Under the pieces are notes generated by a model. That model had not been told where the DNA came from and searched no databases. It was given only the letters and a program-made list of their open reading frames with translations. Below, piece by piece: positions 1 through 8,634 of a stretch of DNA of 64,000 nt. Source of the stretch: Helicobacter sp. MIT 99-5507 (GTDB taxonomy: Bacteria; Campylobacterota; Campylobacteria; Campylobacterales; Helicobacteraceae); the NCBI RefSeq assembly GCF_003364295.1, contig NZ_NXLO01000001.1, positions 124,001 to 188,000 of the forward strand. The letters are read 5' to 3'. A program made the position numbers and the translations under genes. Position 1 is the stretch's first letter. Each line of letters opens with the position of its first letter.

Positions 1-659
1 ACTATAAAAATATCATCTATTTTTAAATCTTGTGGTGGAATATCAATGATATTAGAATCTTGCTTTAAGTGGGCGATATTTGGTGCGATTTGCAATAGAT
101 TTTTTATTGATTTTTTTCCTTTTTGCACCGCTAAATCTTGCAGAAACTCTCCTGTTTTGAAAAATAACATTACAGCCACTGCCTCTTCATATGCTTGAAT
201 TGCAAATGCAGAGATTGTAGCAATAAACATTAATGTATTTTCATCAAAGAAATCTCTTTTTTTGATATTATTAAATGCACTTTTAAATATATCTTTTCCA
301 GAGATTAGATAAATAATTATTAAGATTCCAATCGATATATATTTTGTAATCTCATTATCTACAACATGCAATACAATAACAGCTATTAAAAATACTGCTA
401 TTAATCCACTTAAAAAACATAACTCTTTTTTTGTATCAAATTCATCTGTTGTTGGATTTTCTTTGCTTATATTTATATTTGATTCTATAGATTTGATAGT
501 TTTTATTGCTAGATTGATATTTGTTGTATCAATTTCTAATATATTATTGTTTGTGTCAATATGCACATAGCTTACACATTCTAGTTTTTGTAATGCACTT
601 TCTATTTTATTAGCACAAGAAGAACAGCTAATATTTGTAATATAAAATTTTTCTTTCAT
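1..659 (-). CDS. Heavy-metal-translocating P1B-type ATPase, N-terminal part (cut by window edge)
   Basis: The reading frame opens with ATG at 659 and runs off the left edge, giving about 219 residues. Residues 1-65 form an HMA-type metal-binding domain with the motif SCSSCANKIE, where the CxxC pair would bind a soft metal ion. A helical membrane region starts near residue 85 and continues to the edge; the visible part ends before the phosphorylation loop, so the transported metal (Cu, Zn or Cd) cannot be decided. Such pumps export metal from the cytoplasm across the inner membrane. It is transcribed away from ssrA. Family assignment is firm; substrate is open. Confidence 0.85.
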   Translation of the reverse strand, partial: MKEKFYITNISCSSCANKIESALQKLECVSYVHIDTNNNILEIDTTNINLAIKTIKSIESNINISKENPTTDEFDTKKELCFLSGLIAVFLIAVIVLHVVDNEITKYISIGILIIIYLISGKDIFKSAFNNIKKRDFFDENTLMFIATISAFAIQAYEEAVAVMLFFKTGEFLQDLAVQKGKKSIKNLLQIAPNIAHLKQDSNIIDIPPQDLKIDDIFI

Positions 660-705
660 AATATCTCTTTTGATATAAAATTAAGGTTTGATTATAACAA
701 AATCC

Positions 706-734
706 TTGACAATTTTATTTTTAAGGATTAGAAT
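706..734 (+). promoter_or_regulatory. Putative housekeeping promoter of ssrA
   Basis: TTGACA at 706-711 is followed by a 17-bp spacer and TAGAAT at 729-734. Transcription would begin near 741, about 45 bases before the mature tmRNA 5' end at 786, which fits a precursor trimmed by RNase P. A full -35 box is unusual in this phylum, where -35 sequences are weakly conserved, and would suit a very abundant RNA. Confidence 0.55.
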
Positions 735-785
735 GATAAGGTTTTTTAAAGTTTTCTTATTTATGCCTAATTTATTCCTAATTAT

Positions 786-1157
786 GGGGCTGATTTGGCG
801 TTCGACAGAAAGTAGAAGATAAAGATTGCATACCAGTTTGATTGATACTGTAAAATCATCACATAAATTTAAACGCAAATAATAAAAAACTAGCTCCAGC
901 TTACGCAAGAGCAGCGTAAGTTTAACAATCCTTTTTGGAGCGGAGTGATATAGATTCTAGCTATATATTTACTCTTCATTTTTGCTAGATAGCTATTGTA
1001 TTAGTTGCTTTGATAATACATAGTGAAGTCTTTCAAAGTGGCTTAATATCATCGAAGCTTGTGATATAAGCAAATATAAAGCTTCATTTTTTAAGTATGT
1101 CGAGGTTTTTATTGGTCTATTTTTTGGACTGGGGTTCAATTCCCCACAGCTCCACCA
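786..1157 (+). ncRNA. ssrA: tmRNA (ssrA), one-piece
   Basis: The 5' end GGGGCTG (786-792) pairs with CAGCTCC (1147-1153), followed by the discriminator A and an encoded CCA (1155-1157). The 3' T-arm segment GGACTGGGGTTCAATTCCCC is the standard tmRNA signature, and the 5' end carries the D-loop-like TTCGACAG. The RNA is about 372 nt with a tag-coding segment at 875-919. It rescues ribosomes stalled on broken mRNA together with SmpB and marks the product for proteolysis. It lies alone between the divergent metal ATPase and a MerR gene. Confidence 0.96.
875..919 (+). other. tmRNA proteolysis-tag reading frame
   Basis: Inside ssrA, the resume codon GCA at 875 starts a frame that reads ANNKKLAPAYARAA and ends with TAA at 917-919. 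The layout A-N-N-x-x-x-APAYA-x-AA resembles the known Helicobacter pylori tag. The terminal Ala-Ala is the usual protease-recognition end. Confidence 0.9.
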
Positions 1158-1275
1158 AAATCTTTTATATTATTTATTTTTACATTTTTAAGATATTTTA
1201 TTTAGTTGTTTTTATTATTTAGTGCTTTTTATATAGTGTATTTTTCGGATATTAATTGCTTGTTTTGAGGCAATT

Positions 1276-1689
1276 TTACACTTCATCAAATCCTTTACAT
1301 TTGTAGTTTTCAGGCTTTTTCCCAAGCCTTATAAATTCATCATAAAATTCTACCTTACCCTCAAGCATATTTTCTATAAGCATTAAACGTTTCATTTCCT
1401 CACGCACAATCTCAAGCTGTTTTTTAATCATTGCTTGACGTTTTGTTAGATTTGATTTATCTTCACCACTTGAGAGAAGTTTAATATATTCATGCACTTT
1501 CTTGATGCTCATACCACCTTTGCGTAGGCAATCTATCCAAATTACTTGCTCTAGTCCTTTTAAAGAGAAGTAAAGCACTCCATTTTTATCTCGCTCTAAG
1601 TTATCAAATAGTCCTTTGCTTGCCCAAAAACGCAATGTCCGTGAAGGAATATTAAGTCTGCGTTCAACATCGATGATTGTATAAGCTAT
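1276..1689 (-). CDS. MerR-family transcriptional regulator with apparent ATA start
   Basis: The frame encodes an N-terminal MerR winged helix (AYTIIDVERRLNIPSRTLRF, then the wing region with ERDKNGVLYF), a linker with GMSIKKVHEYI, and a long dimerisation helix near residues 75-115. No cysteines sit in a metal-binding arrangement, so it resembles the general stress or aldehyde type rather than a metal sensor. The expected first codon before AYTI is ATA (1687-1689), five bases after an ideal AAGGAG. The first orthodox start in frame is a TTG at 1635, which would remove half of the DNA-binding helix. It is either translated from a non-standard start or recently inactivated by a G-to-A change. 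Confidence 0.8.
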   Translation of the reverse strand: MAYTIIDVERRLNIPSRTLRFWASKGLFDNLERDKNGVLYFSLKGLEQVIWIDCLRKGGMSIKKVHEYIKLLSSGEDKSNLTKRQAMIKKQLEIVREEMKRLMLIENMLEGKVEFYDEFIRLGKKPENYKCKGFDEV

Positions 1690-1741
1690 AGATTCTCCTT
1701 ATTAAATTTTATTTTAGAATGTATTATCTACTTTTTTATAT

Positions 1742-1786
1742 ATTATATATCCTTACACCTAATGTTTGTCAAGGCTTTAGATGTAA
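1742..1786 (-). promoter_or_regulatory. MerR-type promoter with 19-bp spacer and dyad
   Basis: Read on the minus strand, TTGACA (1772-1767) and TATAAT (1747-1742) are separated by exactly 19 bp, the over-long spacer typical of MerR-activated promoters. An inverted repeat with arms TTACACCTAA (1753-1762) and TTAGATGTAA (1777-1786) matches at nine of ten positions and overlaps the spacer and -35 region. Transcription would start near 1735 and run into the MerR gene, suggesting autoregulation. Confidence 0.65.
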
Positions 1787-1999
1787 TATAGGATTATTTT
1801 TTTAAGTTGTTTTAATGTGATTACAAAAAAATATAAATAGAGATTCTATCCCTTGTATAATAAAGAGTTTTTTGGTGTAAAAAAAGATAGAAAAGTTTGC
1901 AAGCCCTAAAAATAGTCCTTGAAATAAGGCAGGATTTAGAATAAAGAATTTTAAATTAGATTCTCAAAGGTAAGAATTTTACCTTTAAGAATGATTAAT

Positions 2000-3184
2000 T
2001 TATTTGATTAGACTTTCAGTTATACTTGCGATTTCAAGCTCTTCATCGGTTGGCACTATGAGAATTTTTACTTTTGAGCTTTGTTTTGAGATGAGTTTAA
2101 GCTCCCCTCTTAAGCCTTTATTTATATTTTCATCAAGTTCAAAGCCAAGATGGGCAAGTTTAGCGCATACAAGCTTTCTTATATCATCAGCATTTTCACC
2201 AACTCCAGCTGTAAAGATCAAAGCATCAGTGCGAGGTAATATCGCAAAATATGAGCCTATGTATTTCACAAGGCGGTAGATATACATATCTTTTGCAAGT
2301 TTAGCTTTTTGATCACCTTGTTCAATAAGATTCTCAACATCTCTTAAGTCATTGTGCCCACAAATTCCCAAAAAACCACTTTTTTTATTCATTATAACAT
2401 CAAGTTCTTCTGTAGTGTAGTGTAAAATTCGCACCAAATGGGACATAATCGCAGGATCAAGATCTCCACATCTTGTGCCCATCATAAGCCCTTCTAAAGG
2501 CGTAAAGCCCATAGAAGTATCTATGCTTTTACCATTTTCTATAGCACAAAGACTTGCTCCATTGCCAAGATGTGCAGTGATAGCATTAAATTTATCATAT
2601 TCAATGCCTAAAAACTCAGCTGCCTTTTTACTCACATAAGAATGAGAAGTGCCATGAAAGCCATATTTTCTAACACCTTCATCTTCATAAAAATCATAAG
2701 GTAAAGCATACATAAAAGCATGTTCTGGCAAACTTGAATGAAAAGCCGTATCAAACACAGCTACATTTTTGACCTTTGGAGCAGCTTCCATCATAGCACG
2801 AATGCCTATGATATGAGCTGGATTATGAAGTGGGGCGATGACTGCAACACGGCGAATTTCTTTTAATACTTTATCATCGATAACACAAGGCTTGGTAAGG
2901 TTTTTGCCTCCATGGACTACTCTATGACCGCAACCATCAAGTTCATTTAAATTTTTTAAAAATCCAGTTTGCCTAAAAAATGATTCTATCATCTCTACAC
3001 CCCGCTGATGGTTTGGCACTGGATCATCAAGGCTTACTTTTTCTTGAGTTTTTAAACTTTGTAGGGTTGTTTTACCTTGATGTTCACCTATTTTTTCTAT
3101 TACTCCGTTAGCAATAGGGTATTTGTCTTCATAAAGTTTGAATTTTAAAGAGCTTGAACCTGAGTTTAAAACTAAAATTTTCAT
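2000..3184 (-). CDS. ackA: Acetate kinase AckA
   Basis: Interconverts acetyl phosphate and ADP with acetate and ATP in the cytoplasm, the last step of acetate overflow or the first of acetate uptake. The 394-residue length is standard. Visible landmarks are the N-terminal NSGSSSLKF phosphate-binding motif, GHRVVHGG, the FDTAFH segment, GFHGTSH and LGNGAS, all typical of the acetate kinase fold. The gene follows pta with only nine bases between them, so the two form an operon. The pair contains few of the AGAWTCT words that are frequent elsewhere. Confidence 0.97.
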   Translation of the reverse strand: MKILVLNSGSSSLKFKLYEDKYPIANGVIEKIGEHQGKTTLQSLKTQEKVSLDDPVPNHQRGVEMIESFFRQTGFLKNLNELDGCGHRVVHGGKNLTKPCVIDDKVLKEIRRVAVIAPLHNPAHIIGIRAMMEAAPKVKNVAVFDTAFHSSLPEHAFMYALPYDFYEDEGVRKYGFHGTSHSYVSKKAAEFLGIEYDKFNAITAHLGNGASLCAIENGKSIDTSMGFTPLEGLMMGTRCGDLDPAIMSHLVRILHYTTEELDVIMNKKSGFLGICGHNDLRDVENLIEQGDQKAKLAKDMYIYRLVKYIGSYFAILPRTDALIFTAGVGENADDIRKLVCAKLAHLGFELDENINKGLRGELKLISKQSSKVKILIVPTDEELEIASITESLIK

Positions 3185-3193
3185 TATTTGTCC

Positions 3194-4705
3194 TTATTTG
3201 TTATCTTTTGCTTGTATAGCACTTAATATCACGGTATTTACTACATCATCGACCAAACATCCTCTACTTAAGTCATTTACTGGCTTTTTAAGTCCTTGTA
3301 ATATAGGACCTATAGCTAGGGCATTTGCTGTTCTTTGCACGGCTTTATAGCCTATATTTGCAGCATTTAAATCAGGGAAAACAAAGACATTTGCTTTGCC
3401 TGCGACTTTAGAATTAGGCATTTTACTTTTTGCAGTTATCTCATCAATAGCTGCATCAAATTGTAAAGGACCATCAATAAACAAATCTGGATACCTTTCT
3501 TTAGCTATTTTTGTCGCTTCCTTGCTTGCTTCTACACTCTTTCCACTGCCACTATCTCCACTTGAGTAAGATAAGATTGCAACCTTTGGATTAAGCCCAA
3601 ATGCTTCGGCTGTATTGGCACTTGAATAGGCTATTTCAGCTATTTGTTCTGGAGTTGGATTTGGAGTTACTGCACAATCAGCAAAAACAAGCAAGCTATC
3701 TTCTAAACTCATAAAAAACATACCAGAAACGGTTTTTACACCTTCTTTTGTTTTAATAAGTTGCAAAGCAGGGCGTATGGTCTCAGCTGTAGTTGTGCTT
3801 GCTCCACTTACCATTGCATGAGCTTTATTAGTATAAACCAAAAGCGTGCCAAAATAAGTTCTATCTAAAACTAATTTTTTAGCTTCCTCTAGGCTCATGC
3901 CTTTAGCCTTTCTTGTTTCATGTAATTTATTAGCAAATTCTTCATGAAAAGGTGAATTTAGTGGATTTAAAATTTGCACATCTTTAAGTCTAAGTTCTAA
4001 CTTATCAGCTTTTTGGCGAATTTCTTTTTCATCACCAAGTAATATAATATCAACTACTTCAAGATTTTTAAGTATCTCACAAGCTTTTAAAATTCTCTCA
4101 TCATCACTTTCTGGTAAGACTATGATTTTTTTATCTTTTTTGGCCCTTTGTATGAGATCATATCTAAAGCGATTAGGTGTTAGGAATTGATAATTATCAA
4201 ATTCTTTAAAATCTTGCTTATTAAACCACTGATCAATAATGATAAAATTCTCATGATTTAGTCTTTTTTTAAGATAATCTTTACTCATCAAGGCATTATC
4301 TTTTTCAACTATGGCATAAATTGGAGCATTGAGTTCTTTGGCAAGTCTAGTATTGATTTCAAAAGAACCTAGAATCCCAAACCTTGAAAAACCAGCCACA
4401 AAGACAAAATCATATTCCATGGTAAGTTTTTCATAATCATTAATTATTTTATCTATAAAGATATTTTGATCTTCATTGTAAGATTTAAGTCCATTTTGGA
4501 AATTAAAACTATAAGCACTTGCTAGGTCTTGTTTTAAGTCAAAGTCTTGGATGAAGATTCTTAAGCTTTCTATGGTGTCTTCACTTACCACAGGACAAAA
4601 AAGAGCAAGTTTTTTATATTTTTGGCTTAAAAGTTCAAGTAACTCTGCAGTGATTTTGCGATTTAAATCTTTATGGCTTGAGCGGATAAGATAGAGGCTT
4701 TTCAT
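3194..4705 (-). CDS. pta: Phosphate acetyltransferase Pta
   Basis: Converts acetyl-CoA and phosphate to acetyl phosphate and CoA, supplying AckA. The 503-residue protein has an N-terminal P-loop-like region of about 190 residues and a C-terminal phosphotransacetylase domain with the motif SGASTTTAETIRPALQLIKT and VFPDLNAANIGYK near the end. An AGGAG-like site precedes the ATG at 4705. A very AT-rich, gene-free stretch lies upstream and probably contains the operon promoter. Confidence 0.96.
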   Translation of the reverse strand: MKSLYLIRSSHKDLNRKITAELLELLSQKYKKLALFCPVVSEDTIESLRIFIQDFDLKQDLASAYSFNFQNGLKSYNEDQNIFIDKIINDYEKLTMEYDFVFVAGFSRFGILGSFEINTRLAKELNAPIYAIVEKDNALMSKDYLKKRLNHENFIIIDQWFNKQDFKEFDNYQFLTPNRFRYDLIQRAKKDKKIIVLPESDDERILKACEILKNLEVVDIILLGDEKEIRQKADKLELRLKDVQILNPLNSPFHEEFANKLHETRKAKGMSLEEAKKLVLDRTYFGTLLVYTNKAHAMVSGASTTTAETIRPALQLIKTKEGVKTVSGMFFMSLEDSLLVFADCAVTPNPTPEQIAEIAYSSANTAEAFGLNPKVAILSYSSGDSGSGKSVEASKEATKIAKERYPDLFIDGPLQFDAAIDEITAKSKMPNSKVAGKANVFVFPDLNAANIGYKAVQRTANALAIGPILQGLKKPVNDLSRGCLVDDVVNTVILSAIQAKDNK

Positions 4706-5360
4706 GAATTCTCCTTTGTAGTTGTGGGCTCTTAGAACTTCTTTTCTTTAGATTTTGCAAACTATAGAAAGTAATAATTTAGTTTAAAAAAAATTAAAAA
4801 GTGGTTAAAAAAATAATTTCTTTAAATTTCACTCTTTAGTGTTGTGATTGCTTTACTATTGGTAAAATAATGATCCACTTATAATCAAAAATTAATCATT
4901 CATATAAGTAGAATCTGCACATATTTATAGCTATAAAATTAATACAATATATATATATGATATAGTTGATAAATTTTTAGAAGATAAAGTTTTTAAAATA
5001 AATAAAATCTAAATTGTATAATTTTTATTAGATTCTACTTTTAAGTAAGATTAATTGTTAGATAAACCTTTTATTTTGCTTTATTGTTTTTTAAATTAAA
5101 TAAAATGTTAATTATAGTCTTTCCATACTTTTCATACTTAATTAATAAATTTTAGATATTAATAAAAATTAATTAATTATAAAGATAAGCAAAAAATTCA
5201 TAAAAAATTAATTTATTTGTTATTTTATTGCTCAAATAATCTAAATTTTAACTTAAATTGTTTTATTTTTGATTTTTATTGGTTTTAAATTTTATAAGCC
5301 TTGTATTCACATGAGATGAAAAACAAGAGTAGTCTCAAATTTCAAACTAAGTAGAAAACG
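4706..5360. other. AT-rich intergenic region
   Basis: No credible gene is seen in this 655-base stretch between divergent pta and the broken thiolase gene. Base composition is extreme, with long A/T runs and a TA-dinucleotide stretch near 4950-4970. It probably holds the two divergent promoters; I could not fix either with confidence. No DnaA-box cluster was recognised. Confidence 0.5.
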
Positions 5361-6171
5361 ATGCAAGAAGTTGTAATCGTAAGTGCAAAAAGGATAGCTT
5401 TAGGCTCATTTATGGGAAGTTTAAAAAACACTAAAGCAGTAGATTTAGCTAGTGCAGTAGCAAAGGCTATATTCGCTGAAACTAAGCTTGATTTAAAGCT
5501 TGTAGATGAAGTAATTTTAGGACAAATACTTCAAGCAGGAGTAGGGCAAAATGCTGCTAGACAAGTGTTGATAAATAGCGGTATAGATAATAGTAAAAGT
5601 GCTTTTACTATTAATAAAGTTTGTGGTTCTGGGTTGAAAGCCATAGGACTTGCAAGACAGAGTATATCCTTAGGTGAGGCTGAAGTTATTTTAGCAGGTG
5701 GAGCTGAAAATATGTCCATGTCTCCTTATTTGTTAGAATGGATTAGAGAAGGTTATAAAATGGGTGATAAAAAAAATCATTGATTCTATGATAAAAGATG
5801 CTTTGACTTGTGCTTTTAATAACTATCATATGGGTATAACAGCTGAAAATTTAGTCAAAAAATATAGTCTTACTAGAGAAGAATAAGATAAATTTGCTCT
5901 AGATTCTCAACAAAAAGCTAAAAAAGTATTAGAAAATACAAAAATACATATAGATGATATAGATTTAATAGAAGCAAATGAAGCATTTGCAGCGCAGTCT
6001 TTACGTGCTTAAAAGAACTAAACCCAAAAGATACAAGTAATATCAATGTAAATGGTGGTGCCATAGCATTAGGACATCCTGTTGGTGCAAGTGGGGGCAA
6101 GGATAGTTGTAAGTTTGCTTCATGAGATGAAAAGAAGAGATGCAAGATATGGGTTAGCGACCTTATGTATA
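5361..6171 (+). pseudogene. Acetyl-CoA acetyltransferase (thiolase) pseudogene
   Basis: The first 137 codons are a good thiolase N-terminus, including the active-site segment KVCGSGLKAI and the AGGAENMSMSPY motif. A frameshift near 5780 follows, then stops at about 5884 and 6010. Later remnants read DDIDLIEANEAFAAQSL, then [15 protein letters not shown] and [21 protein letters not shown], the C-terminal thiolase signatures with the catalytic His. The middle of the enzyme (about 130 residues) is deleted. The remnant runs straight into CoA-transferase sequence at the shared GlyGlyGly region. It was the first gene of an acetoacetate-using operon now dead. Confidence 0.9.
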
Positions 6172-6432
6172 GGTGGTGGAGCAATAGATCTTGTAAATGG
6201 GACAAAAAAAGTAATAGTTGTTATGGAACATTGCGATAAAAATGGTAATTCAAAGCTTAAAAAAACTTGCTCTTTACCTTTGACAGGTGCAAAATGTGTT
6301 GATAGAGTAATAACTGAGCTTGGAGTATTTGACTTTGAAAATGGTAAGATGAAACTTGTTGAATTACAAGGATAAGCCACTTTAGATGAAGTTAAGGCTA
6401 AGACTGAAGCTAGCTTTGAAGTGTGCTTGTAA
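6172..6432 (+). pseudogene. 3-oxoacid CoA-transferase subunit B, C-terminal remnant
   Basis: The frame reads [40 protein letters not shown] and LVELQG, the end of the beta subunit of succinyl-CoA:acetoacetate CoA-transferase (ScoB). A TAA at about 6373 interrupts LQG-ATLDEVKAKTEASF, and the frame closes at 6432. The 5' part of scoB and all of scoA are missing; the deletion joined the thiolase GGG to the scoB GGA. An AAGGAG for the next gene overlaps the final stop. Confidence 0.88.
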
Positions 6433-6438
6433 GGAGAT

Positions 6439-7656
6439 ATGATGATAGGAAAGATCTCATCGTTTATGTCGCGGTTGGTGCAAAGATATTTGCCCGACCC
6501 ATTAGTTTTTGTTGTTCTTTTAACTATTATTGTTTTTGTTTGGGGACTATGTGTAGTTGAACCAAAAGAAGGACAAAATTCTATTATGGCTATAGTTGGC
6601 TTTTGGGGTGATGGATTCTGGAGTTTTCTAGCTTTTACAACTCAAATGGCTATGATAGTTGTTACAGGTTTTGCTCTAGCAAGCTCTGATTAAGTAAAAA
6701 GACTTTTAAAATTTCTTGCTTCTTTTGCAAAAACACCAAAACAAGGTGTGGCATTAGTATGTTTTTTGGAGGATTAGCAAGTGCAATAAATTGGGGCTTT
6801 GGGCTCGTTATTGGTGCGCTTTTTGCCAAACAAATTGCTAGAAATTTAAAGGCAGTTGATTATGGTTTGCTAATAGCTTGTGCATATATAGGCTTTATGA
6901 CTTAGGGTGGAGGATTGAGCGGATCTATGCCACTTGCAGCAAGTGATCCAAGTAATATCATAGTGCAAAAACACCTTGGTGCCAAAAGAACCTAAGGTAG
7001 TCGATCCTGTGCTTTTAGCTGAAGAACCAAGCTATCAAAAAGAACTTCCAAAAGATGCAACTCCTGCATTAAGACTTGAAGAGAGTAAAATTTTAGCTAT
7101 CATCACGGTTGCGCTTGCTACTGCTTATTTGGTGTATCATTTTTATAATAAAAGCTTCTTAAATGGCTTAAATAGTGTTAATCTTTTGTTTATAACTATT
7201 GGTTTGTTTTTACACAAAACACCTATGGCTTATATGAGAGCCATTAAACATGCTGCCGGAAGTACAGCTGGAATCTTAATATAATTTCCTTTTTATGCAG
7301 CAATTGCTGGAATAATGGATCATTCAGGTGTTGGTCAAATTATCACCGAGTTTTTTATTGGTATAGCAAACAAAGATAATTACGCTGTTTGGGCATTTTT
7401 TAGTTCTGCTGCAATTAACTTTGCCGTGCCAAGTGGTGGAGGGCATTGGATTATTTAAAGACCTTTTGTAATTGATGCTGCTAAAGAGCTTGGTGCTGAT
7501 TTTGGAAAAGCAACAATGGCAATAGCTTATGGTGAGCAATGGGCAAATATGATACAGCCATTTTGGGCTTTACCAGCTTTAGCTATCGCTGGGCTTTGAG
7601 TGCGAGATATAATGGGCTTTTGTATAACAGCTTTGATATTCTCTTTGCCTATTTAA
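6439..7656 (+). pseudogene. Short-chain fatty acid transporter (AtoE family) pseudogene
   Basis: The ATG at 6439 or 6442 lies behind AAGGAG and begins an AtoE-like membrane protein (LVQRYLPDPLVFVVLLTIIV). Later segments such as SAINWGFGLVIGALFAKQIA, GLFLHKTPMAYMRAIKHAA and SSAAINFAVPSGGGHWII are typical of this family of inner-membrane transporters. The frame is broken by stops near 6691, 6903, 7282, 7456 and 7597 and by frameshifts near 6760 (T-run) and 6985. The order thiolase, CoA transferase, AtoE matches the acetoacetate utilisation cluster of Helicobacter pylori. Confidence 0.9.
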
Positions 7657-7765
7657 GTAAAAACATAAAAATAGTATTATTTTTTGCATATATTATTATG
7701 TATAGATTCTGTATTATCTAAAAAATATTATAAACATTGCATAACAAAGGGCTTTGTAGAATCCT

Positions 7766-8029
7766 TTAAATGGTTATTTTAGCTTTGAGTGTATCAGAAT
7801 CCTTATATTGTTCTCCACAAATACTAAGGCTTTGTAAAACACTCTCCAAGCTCTTTCCTAGCGGTGTTAAAGAATATTCAACTTTTGGTGGAACTTCTGC
7901 ATAGACTTTATGTTTGATAAGTTTTGCTTTTTCTAACTCTCTTAGATTATCTGTTAAAACCTTTTGGGAGATATTTTGATTTTTACTAGCACTTATGGAA
8001 GATTTTAACTCATTAAATCTTTGTAGATC
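7766..8029 (-). pseudogene. HxlR-family regulator, N-terminally truncated
   Basis: Read on the minus strand the frame starts directly after a TAA with DLQRFNELKSS, continues through SQKVLTDNLRELEKAKLI and VPPKVEYSLTPLGKSLESVL, and ends at 7766. These are the recognition-helix and wing motifs of HxlR-type winged-helix regulators. The first 30 or so residues, including the conserved N-terminal Cys, are missing and no start codon is available. The target genes are unknown. Confidence 0.82.
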
Positions 8030-8061
8030 TTAACTTAAATACTATTTGGAATTAACATTAG

Positions 8062-8095
8062 TTTATTTAGGAATATACATAGATTCCTAAATAAA
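8062..8095 (-). terminator. Long hairpin downstream of the membrane protein gene
   Basis: A 13-bp perfect stem (8062-8074 with 8083-8095) encloses an 8-base loop. It lies 12 bases beyond the stop of the gene at 8107 on the minus strand. There is no strong U-run after the stem on that strand, so a terminator is likely but not certain. Confidence 0.5.
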
Positions 8096-8106
8096 AAGTT
8101 ACTACA

Positions 8107-8544
8107 TCACCAATAAAACGCAAGCTTAGCACAAAGCACGATTCCAAAGCCAAGTATTAAAGCAACTGGATGGATAATCTTACCAATAGGATTGCGCTTG
8201 CCTAAAAACTTACAAGATAGCGAGGTGATAACCATAGCAACAATTAATAATGCAAGCAAAACTTTAAACATTAAAAATTGCTGCTGACTAGTTTCAAAAT
8301 AACCAACACTAGAATTTACATAAATACTTAGCATTCCTCCACCAGTAATAACAAGCAATAACAAACATAGTGGCATAATCTTTATTCCACGACTTGAGAT
8401 TGCCCCAAACATTTTATCTGCCATTTCATCGCCCAATTTCTTACGAACAGCTGAAAACAACACCACATCGGTAAAAATAAAACCCAAAAATATAATCGCA
8501 CAAATCAAATGCACGATAAGAAAATACGGATATAACGCAGCCAT
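8107..8544 (-). CDS. Four-helix integral membrane protein (CopD-like)
   Basis: A 145-residue protein with four predicted transmembrane helices (about residues 5-30, 53-75, 88-108 and 122-144). It carries a His in helix 1 (IVHLICA) and one in the last helix (IIHPVA), a pattern seen in small CopD- or haem-binding-like membrane proteins. The exact function is unknown. AAGGA lies upstream of the ATG at 8544. It is single, with the MBL hydrolase gene divergent to it. Confidence 0.7.
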   Translation of the reverse strand: MAALYPYFLIVHLICAIIFLGFIFTDVVLFSAVRKKLGDEMADKMFGAISSRGIKIMPLCLLLLVITGGGMLSIYVNSSVGYFETSQQQFLMFKVLLALLIVAMVITSLSCKFLGKRNPIGKIIHPVALILGFGIVLCAKLAFYW

Positions 8545-8634
8545 AGCTTTCCTTTTAAATTATGTTGTAATGCGCGAATTTTAGTGCAAAAAAATTGATA
8601 AGAAATTGATATGTGATAAGTTTTTTAAAAATTA

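Noticed and set aside
681-908. Open frame of 75 codons on the minus strand
   Set aside because: It lies antisense across the ssrA promoter and tmRNA, has no ribosome-binding site and no recognisable motif.
4706-5360. Replication origin suggested by extreme AT content
   Set aside because: No cluster of DnaA-box-like sequences and no dnaA or gyrase genes nearby.
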